From the NCBI RefSeq assembly GCF_037102585.1, contig NW_027043838.1:310001-374000 (forward strand): DNA of 64,000 nucleotides. The letters run 5' to 3'. The notes beneath the pieces are model-generated. The model did no database searches and was not told where the DNA came from. It was given only the letters and a program-made list of their open reading frames with translations. This DNA comes from Saccharomycopsis crataegensis (taxonomy: Eukaryota > Ascomycota > Saccharomycetes > Ascoideales > Saccharomycopsidaceae). Made by a program: the position numbers and the translations under genes. Each line of letters opens with the position of its first letter. Position 1 is the stretch's first letter. Below are positions 58,129-64,000 of this stretch, in pieces.

Positions 58129-60759
58129 ATGAGAAGAGCAAGTGATGTGAGAAAGAACCGCAAGGGAATTGGTAAGGAGAAGAAAGGTTCCCGTGCGGGA
58201 AACAAAGGTGATGAGAAGCCGAAATCAAAATTAAATGGTACTGAACCCCAGAATAATAGAAACCAGAGCAATGGAAATAAGGTCGATGGTGATGTTGCCA
58301 TGGAAAAAGCGGATGATGCTAACGAAAAAAAGGATCCAGAATATGATTCAATAACCCACACAAATACTCCAAAGGGACTACAAACTTACACATCACGTCC
58401 AATCTACGAAGTTTCCGATGACGATGATCTTCGTAACGACAGCTACTTCCCACAGCCCAAACGCCACAAGTCTCTGCGAATTGTTTTATACAAACCCAAT
58501 GCCACAGCCGACGAAGGAGGAAGTGAATATCCTATTTATGAATCCAATTCTAGAGACGATGAAGTTATCAGCATTCCAAATATACTGCATACCGAAAGAA
58601 TCGGAGCAGTACAAGAGGATTGCAGCACCCTCTCTTTTAAAGTTAACTCACAAAATGTGGATTGGGTTCTCACGGAAAGTTTCTTGTACTCAAATGCCAC
58701 AAGTTACTTCCAGTTGCCTGATCCTAACAAAGAATTAATGGAGGAAAATGTGAGAATTAGAGAAAAAAAGACACAAACTGTGAAAGACAAAAAGAAACAG
58801 ACGATCAGCAGAAAAGAGCCAACTGAAGACAAAAGGAGACCAGCCAATAAAGATAAGAAATGTGGGCAAATTTCTCAAAAAGAGCCGAGTAGCAGTATAA
58901 AGAGGCCAGCCAATAATGATAAAGATGAAATGATTCCCGAAGATGTGCCAATCAGAAGTTTAAAGAGACCAACCAATAACCCTGAGGATAAAAATGGTAT
59001 GGTTTCTAAGGAGGCTCCAAAACCATCATCGAAGAAAAATACTGCCACCATGAACCTTTCACAATTAATTAAAGGATCTGGAATCCCTTTGTTCAAACTT
59101 ACACCACACCAATTCTCACTAATCATTATGAGGTTCTGCTTCTGCTCATACAATGATTATTCCAATTTCTCTCAGTTTCCTGATATTTTTCAGGATATGA
59201 AGTTGACAACTCAATTCTTACTGAAAGTGATTGCTCATTCAGTAGAAAAATTTGATTATATTGATCATGACGATTTGCAAGATTATGTTCACACTATTTC
59301 TGGTGATAATAAGAAGGAGGAATCTCAGATTGACTTAAGATGTTTTGTTCTCTTAAGTCTCAGTATACATGCTCTACAAACTGAGGTGATTGATATTCCA
59401 AGTAAACCATACCGGGGAAGGCTACTAGTCTACATATATTCCCTCTTTAGGCAACTAAAACAAAAGTTAATATTATTATACCGCATTAATAAGCAGGTAG
59501 TTCCATCAAAACAGTGCACACTAATGTTTCAGGCGTTATTGGTCGGGTTGGAATTCCAAGTATTTTATTTTGAAACTCATTGCACCATTATCGAAACTGA
59601 AATACAAAAAAATTATGATCCCAGCAAAACCCAGAAAACAAACCATGAACTAAGAAGAAAGAATGAGCTTGCCAATCGTGCCTTTGACTTAGGAGAGCTA
59701 ACGGCCATGACAATTGCGGGGCAGTATTATCGAGGAATCGAGCATCATGGATACTTTTTGGAAAAGAGTTACTTTAGGCTTCAATTTTTGGATTTGTTAG
59801 TTTCATGCTTATCATCTAGTCCATTAACAATTTCTTGGCCTGGTTTAGTGTTACCAAGTTCAGAACTCTCGGAATTTGCTCCTGAAAATATCAGAAAGAA
59901 TATTTTGCAAAATGAGGGTGATCAGTCACTCACCTTTCAAAACGACCAGTTGGTTTATTATGTACCATTAGTTCGGAAAATAGTGACAACAACTATTTTT
60001 GGTGATTCTTCATGCAAGGATTCGGAGTTAAAGTCCTTACATGGATTGGAAAAAGAAAAACTCAGAATTTTAAAGTCATTGGGCACATTATTGCTAAATT
60101 TTAATAAGAAGCTGCTGGCAGGAGACTCTGAGTTATCGGTAGCCCATGGAATATTACATTATGAAATGAGAGTTGTGATGCATGAGATATTGACAATTAC
60201 AATCATTCAAATGTCACTTGATGCCAAGGATTTTGAAAAATCGTATAAACGTGATCTCCGCTTCCTTAAAGGATTGACAATTCTCATTAAAACTTTGGAA
60301 TTTTGGTTCTGGCTTGGTGAGAATGATGTGTTACGTGAGGAAGAAGTGGGAATCGTGGCTGATGGGATTATATGTCTAGTAAACATATGGGGAGATTTGA
60401 GAATCATGGAGTTATTGGAAATATATTTCGCTCTGAATACCGTTAGTCTATGTGGAGACAGCCAAAAGCCAATATATAAACGGAAAAAGTCTACATTCAA
60501 TGATCTTGATAGGAAGATGAAGGCCATCGATTCAGAAATTAAGACAAAGAAATATTACAGCGTCATAGAAATTTTATCAGGAGAATTAGATAAAATGTTG
60601 AAGATTAGTGATATGGCGATGAATAATGGGAAATTGGCTTGTTTTCTCAAGGTAGAGAAAGCTGGGATCGATTTGCTGAAGCTGCTTACCATTTTTCGGA
60701 CCTTGGCAGCCGTGCTCCTGAAACCGATAGGAAAAGTTAAAAGCCCAAAAGAGATTTGA
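58129..60759 (+). CDS. 876-residue protein of unknown function with basic N-terminus
   Basis: The first about 300 residues are Lys/Asp/Asn-rich and contain three imperfect copies of a unit of about 25-30 residues around 'KRPANNDK' (about 235-305: RRPANKDKK, KRPANNDKDE, KRPTNNPEDK). From about 305 the protein becomes a folded, Leu-rich helical domain ('GIPLFKLTPHQFSLIIMRFC' onward) running to the C-terminus, without membrane segments or catalytic motifs. The basic tail suggests a nuclear protein. I do not recognise the family. The ATG at 58129 is preceded in frame by a stop codon, so the start is sound. Confidence 0.7.
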   Translation: MRRASDVRKNRKGIGKEKKGSRAGNKGDEKPKSKLNGTEPQNNRNQSNGNKVDGDVAMEKADDANEKKDPEYDSITHTNTPKGLQTYTSRPIYEVSDDDDLRNDSYFPQPKRHKSLRIVLYKPNATADEGGSEYPIYESNSRDDEVISIPNILHTERIGAVQEDCSTLSFKVNSQNVDWVLTESFLYSNATSYFQLPDPNKELMEENVRIREKKTQTVKDKKKQTISRKEPTEDKRRPANKDKKCGQISQKEPSSSIKRPANNDKDEMIPEDVPIRSLKRPTNNPEDKNGMVSKEAPKPSSKKNTATMNLSQLIKGSGIPLFKLTPHQFSLIIMRFCFCSYNDYSNFSQFPDIFQDMKLTTQFLLKVIAHSVEKFDYIDHDDLQDYVHTISGDNKKEESQIDLRCFVLLSLSIHALQTEVIDIPSKPYRGRLLVYIYSLFRQLKQKLILLYRINKQVVPSKQCTLMFQALLVGLEFQVFYFETHCTIIETEIQKNYDPSKTQKTNHELRRKNELANRAFDLGELTAMTIAGQYYRGIEHHGYFLEKSYFRLQFLDLLVSCLSSSPLTISWPGLVLPSSELSEFAPENIRKNILQNEGDQSLTFQNDQLVYYVPLVRKIVTTTIFGDSSCKDSELKSLHGLEKEKLRILKSLGTLLLNFNKKLLAGDSELSVAHGILHYEMRVVMHEILTITIIQMSLDAKDFEKSYKRDLRFLKGLTILIKTLEFWFWLGENDVLREEEVGIVADGIICLVNIWGDLRIMELLEIYFALNTVSLCGDSQKPIYKRKKSTFNDLDRKMKAIDSEIKTKKYYSVIEILSGELDKMLKISDMAMNNGKLACFLKVEKAGIDLLKLLTIFRTLAAVLLKPIGKVKSPKEI

Positions 60760-61095
60760 TCGCATCTCCTCCCAACTAATGTATTATAGCTTTTTTTTTT
60801 TTTTTTCTATTTATTTTATGAATATACAAGCCATCGATATTTATAGAGTGATTGCTTTAAGTATACCCAGAGCTTATTATATCTGTCAATATCCTGACAC
60901 TTTTCATGTTGGGGCAATTTTTTCTTCGATTTCGGCCCCGCAACGTGCACAGAAGCCAATCACGGGGACCGCATTACATAAGCAAACCCCCCCAATGATA
61001 AAGTAACGTTTATAAGAAAAAAAACAACAAAATTCTTCGATCAGCTTCCTTAAACCAGTGCCATAGCGAAAGTATTATTGTTATCCACTATCAAA
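60760..61095. other. Interval upstream of KGD2
   Basis: About 335 bp with a T tract at about 60791-60806. It should contain the KGD2 promoter. No specific site was recognised. Confidence 0.5.
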
Positions 61096-62439
61096 ATGTT
61101 TGCCAGATCCTCTCTTCGTAAGAGCTCCGCCGTCATGGCTGCTCGTGCCGTGGTCCGTACCCAAACCAAGGCCAGCACTATCAGATGCTTCAGTTCCATC
61201 AACACCTCTAACAAAGTTAACAACAACTACCAACAATCCCAACGTCTCCAGCCCTTGAGATCTTTCCACTCTTCTGTGTCCCAATGGAACGCCCAAATCG
61301 TCAAGGTCCCAGATATGGCCGAATCTATCACCGAAGGTTCCCTTAAGGAATTCACTAAACAAGTTGGTGACTATGTTGCCGCAGATGAAACCATCGCTAC
61401 CATTGAAACCGATAAGATTGACGTCGAAGTCAACTCCCCAATCGGTGGTACCATCAAGGAATTTTTCTTTGCTCCAGAAGACACCGTTAACGTTGGTGAC
61501 AACTTGCTTAGTATCGAACCAGGTGCAGCTCCAGCCGGCGGTGCAGCCCCAGCTGCCGCTGCTCCAAAGGAAGAAGCTGCTCCAAAGGAAGAAGCTGCTC
61601 CAAAGAAGGAAGAAGCTCCAGCTCCTGCTGCTGCTGCCCCAACCCCAGCTGCTGCTCCAAAGAAGGAAGCTCCAGCTCCAAAGAAGGAAACCACTGCCCC
61701 AGCTCCAAAAGAAACTGAATCCGGCTCATTCACTGGTTTCAGCAGAGGTGAACATCGTGTCAAGATGAACCGTATGAGATTGAGAATTGCCCAACGTCTT
61801 AAGGAATCCCAAAACACTGCTGCCTCATTGACCACTTTCAACGAAGTTGACATGAGTGCTGTCATGGCTCTTAGAAAGAAATACAAGGACGAAATCATCA
61901 AATCAAAGGGTATCAAGTTTGGTTTCATGGGGTTGTTCTCCAAGGCTGCCACTTTGGCCATGAAGGAACTTCCAGCTGTTAACGCTCAAATTGATGGTGC
62001 TGACACCGTGTTCCACGACTACGTTGACATTTCTGTCGCTGTTGCCACTCCAAAGGGTTTGGTCACTCCAGTTGTCAGAAATGCCGAATCTCTTACCGTT
62101 TTGGAAATCGAACAAGAAATCTCCAGCCTTGGTAAGAAGGCCCGTGACGGTAAGTTGACTCTTGAAGACATGTCTGGTGGTACTTTCACCATTTCTAACG
62201 GTGGTGTTTTCGGTTCCCTTTATGGTACCCCAATCATCAACATGCCACAATGTGCCGTTCTCGGTTTGCACGGTGTTAAGGAAAGACCAGTTGCTGTCAA
62301 CGGTCAAGTTGTCATAAGACCAATGATGTACTTGGCTTTGACTTACGATCACAGAATTGTCGATGGTAGAGAAGCTGTTACTTTCTTGAAGACTGTCAAG
62401 GAATTGATTGAAGACCCAGGTAAGATGATGTTGATGTAA
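61096..62439 (+). CDS. KGD2: Dihydrolipoyllysine succinyltransferase (E2 of 2-oxoglutarate dehydrogenase)
   Basis: The mitochondrial core subunit that transfers succinyl groups from lipoate to CoA in the TCA cycle. The ATG at 61096 starts a typical presequence ([20 protein letters not shown]); the in-frame TTG upstream is not used. The protein is 447 residues. The lipoyl domain (about 63-138) has the modified K107 in [10 protein letters not shown] long Ala/Pro/Lys/Glu linker (about 140-205) with 'APKEEA' repeats follows, with no E3-binding domain, as is known for this enzyme. The catalytic domain ends with HRIVDG, H419 and D423. Codon use (GGT, GCT, TCC, CCA) is strongly biased, as expected for a highly expressed gene. 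Confidence 0.98.
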   Translation: MFARSSLRKSSAVMAARAVVRTQTKASTIRCFSSINTSNKVNNNYQQSQRLQPLRSFHSSVSQWNAQIVKVPDMAESITEGSLKEFTKQVGDYVAADETIATIETDKIDVEVNSPIGGTIKEFFFAPEDTVNVGDNLLSIEPGAAPAGGAAPAAAAPKEEAAPKEEAAPKKEEAPAPAAAAPTPAAAPKKEAPAPKKETTAPAPKETESGSFTGFSRGEHRVKMNRMRLRIAQRLKESQNTAASLTTFNEVDMSAVMALRKKYKDEIIKSKGIKFGFMGLFSKAATLAMKELPAVNAQIDGADTVFHDYVDISVAVATPKGLVTPVVRNAESLTVLEIEQEISSLGKKARDGKLTLEDMSGGTFTISNGGVFGSLYGTPIINMPQCAVLGLHGVKERPVAVNGQVVIRPMMYLALTYDHRIVDGREAVTFLKTVKELIEDPGKMMLM

Positions 62440-63357
62440 GGGTCAAATCTTGTAATTTCGTTAACCTCAAATCATTTTATTAAATACAATAATATACCAT
62501 AAACAAAACAAAAAAAAAGTAATATAATATTTTGTTCAGATGCCTGTGTGTAGATTATTATGTTGATGCTGTGGTAATATACTGACTGGGAACCTGATGC
62601 AATTATCTTGAATAAAGTACAATAACTAAAAAGGCTATAAACAACCTAACAGGGTCTGCAATAGTTTTTCTCAGGGTTCTAATATTTTAGGGTTAGATAT
62701 TTCAACTTAAATAATAGTATTATATGTATACATACTGCCTGCTTAACGTTTCCACAGATTTTAAAATATCAGGCACGTCGTTTTCTCTGCTCAGATACGG
62801 TCTTATTAAGGACAATTCGTCAAACGAATCCGTTTATTTACTTCTTCATTTAGCGGATAAGTTGTAGTTTTCTGACACCACCTTATTATCATTTATTATT
62901 ATTGATCTATTCCCTTGGTGTCACCTACACTCTTCCGCCGTCTAAGATTTTCCCAAATTGCCCGTGGCGGGCACTACCTGCATGGTTTGGGGAAAAGGTA
63001 AACAACGTCTAGTAAGACCATCAACAATCGGAAGAAAATTCTTTTGTGGTGCGAAATATTGGTAAATAATTCAAAATAAGAGGCGGGATATATAAATATT
63101 TGGGGAGCTGCTTGTTTTTTTTTTTTTTATTGTTATTATATCCCACAAATTTCACAATAATTCTGAAATAGCATTATTTTAACTATACAGGGGGACTCAT
63201 TCCAATAACCACTGATTAGAATATTATCTTATCTTGTATTCTCTCCTCCCAATCCAATATTCGCAAAATAATTACCTCCAATTATCAATTCCCTCACCAC
63301 AATTTAATAGTTAAGTAGCAGAGTCATTATATTTTCCTCTTCCCCCAACAATCCAAT
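62440..63357. other. Promoter region of the FIG1-like gene
   Basis: About 920 bp, containing the KGD2 3' flank and a promoter with a TATATAAAT element at about 63089-63097 and a T tract near 63116-63129. No other gene is seen. Confidence 0.45.
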
Positions 63358-64000
63358 ATGCAAGTTCCATTGCCATATAGAAACTATCAATTCGAGAGAA
63401 TGTCAATGTCAGAGGTTCGTCCTAGACACATTCTAGTGTTTATGTTGTTCCTCTACGTTCTTCTCGAATGTATCGTCGTTGGAAGTTGTATCAGCAACGT
63501 CACAAAGTCGGCTTACGTCGCCAAGCTCACCTATATTGGCTCAGACAACACAGAATACTTCTATCTGGACACAATTTCCAAATTGAATGTTAGAGTCGGG
63601 TACTTCTCAACGTGCATCCAGACAGAAACTTCTACCAGTACCGGAAGCTGGCAATGTCACAGAAACGAAACCGAATTACTCATAAATGACTCCAATTTCA
63701 ACAGTTCGTCACCTCCAGATGAAGATCTTGCCGTGTTTTTCAAAAACACTGCCTACATGTTCCGTCACGATTGCATGAGTCCTTGGATTCTTGTGGTTGC
63801 CATTATTATTTCATTCTTTACCATCTTTGCCTTTGCTATTGTTCCACCAAGTGAAGCTCTGATCTGGTACGTCGTCTCAACCGGAGGGGCGTTCTTCTCT
63901 TTTTCTTTGTCCTTAGTGGCTGCCGTTTGGCAAGAAACCAATACCTTGACCGGTACCAAGTTGATGGAAGTAATGGCTGACGATTACTTCAGCTTGGAAA
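63358..64000 (+). CDS. FIG1: FIG1-like membrane protein, 3' end outside the window
   Basis: An open frame from ATG 63358 to the window edge (214 complete codons, no stop). The N-terminal membrane segment (about 24-43, 'HILVFMLFLYVLLECIVVG') is followed by an extracellular loop with the motif 'LNVRVGYFSTCI' (about 79-90), the Gly-Tyr-Phe...Cys element of the Fig1 family, then N-glycosylation sites, and further membrane segments at about 140-158 and 165-187. Fig1 aids low-affinity Ca2+ influx and membrane fusion in mating yeast cells. One CTG codon falls in the extracellular loop (YFYLDTI) and a second in 'SEALIWY'. The gene is partial. Confidence 0.75.
   Translation, partial: MQVPLPYRNYQFERMSMSEVRPRHILVFMLFLYVLLECIVVGSCISNVTKSAYVAKLTYIGSDNTEYFYLDTISKLNVRVGYFSTCIQTETSTSTGSWQCHRNETELLINDSNFNSSSPPDEDLAVFFKNTAYMFRHDCMSPWILVVAIIISFFTIFAFAIVPPSEALIWYVVSTGGAFFSFSLSLVAAVWQETNTLTGTKLMEVMADDYFSLE

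Overview
The window is 64 kb of nuclear DNA from a budding yeast (Saccharomycotina). It is AT-rich, densely packed and mostly intronless, and the few introns are short and carry yeast signals (GTAAGT, GTACGT or GTAGGT donors and TACTAAC-like branch sites). Three CTG codons fall where protein families expect Ser: YME1 codon 474 in the FtsH 'GxSGAEL' motif, mitoferrin codon 152, and codon 151 in the flap of an aspartic protease. This points to a CUG-Ser yeast (Debaryomycetaceae/Metschnikowiaceae type, or the separate Saccharomycopsis/Ascoidea lineage). I could not name the species. Protein sequences quoted here use standard decoding unless I say otherwise.

Layout. 0-7 kb: secreted aspartic protease, GPI-anchored Crh-like protein and a second, Ser/Thr-rich protease, all on the minus strand. 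7-16 kb: a small spliced gene of unknown function, PFD1 (spliced), YME1, MRP49, MRPL38, a weak spliced small-gene candidate and an MRS3/MRS4-type mitochondrial carrier. This block is mainly mitochondrial. 17-27 kb: a third aspartic protease, FUN26, and two more Crh-like wall proteins, one with a large tandem-repeat stalk. 27-33 kb: RAD27, a complete Tc1/mariner-type DNA transposon inserted just after the RAD27 stop codon, and RMT2. 33-44 kb: an STP1/STP2-type zinc-finger factor, securin PDS1, a 1,331-residue helical-repeat protein and an acidic Ser-rich protein of unknown function. 46-55 kb: DCS1, SEC22 (spliced), a WDR70-like WD40 protein, GET4, an intron-containing tRNA-Met, DDP1 (spliced) and an NTR2-like acidic protein. 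55-64 kb: an AT-hook protein, an unknown 876-residue protein, KGD2, and the start of a FIG1-like membrane protein cut by the window end.

Most genes are conserved housekeeping genes. The accessory parts are the wall and secreted proteins of the first 27 kb and the transposon. The points most worth a second look are: (1) three Crh-family GH16 proteins whose catalytic motif is eroded to three different degrees; (2) the transposon, whose 182-bp terminal inverted repeats are each built from eight boxes spaced every 22-24 bp; (3) a spliced 105-residue gene at 7193-7699; (4) the protease paralogue with an altered flap; and (5) gene-free stretches with inverted repeats (51.5-52.2 kb) or a long ATG-less open frame (32.9-33.4 kb).
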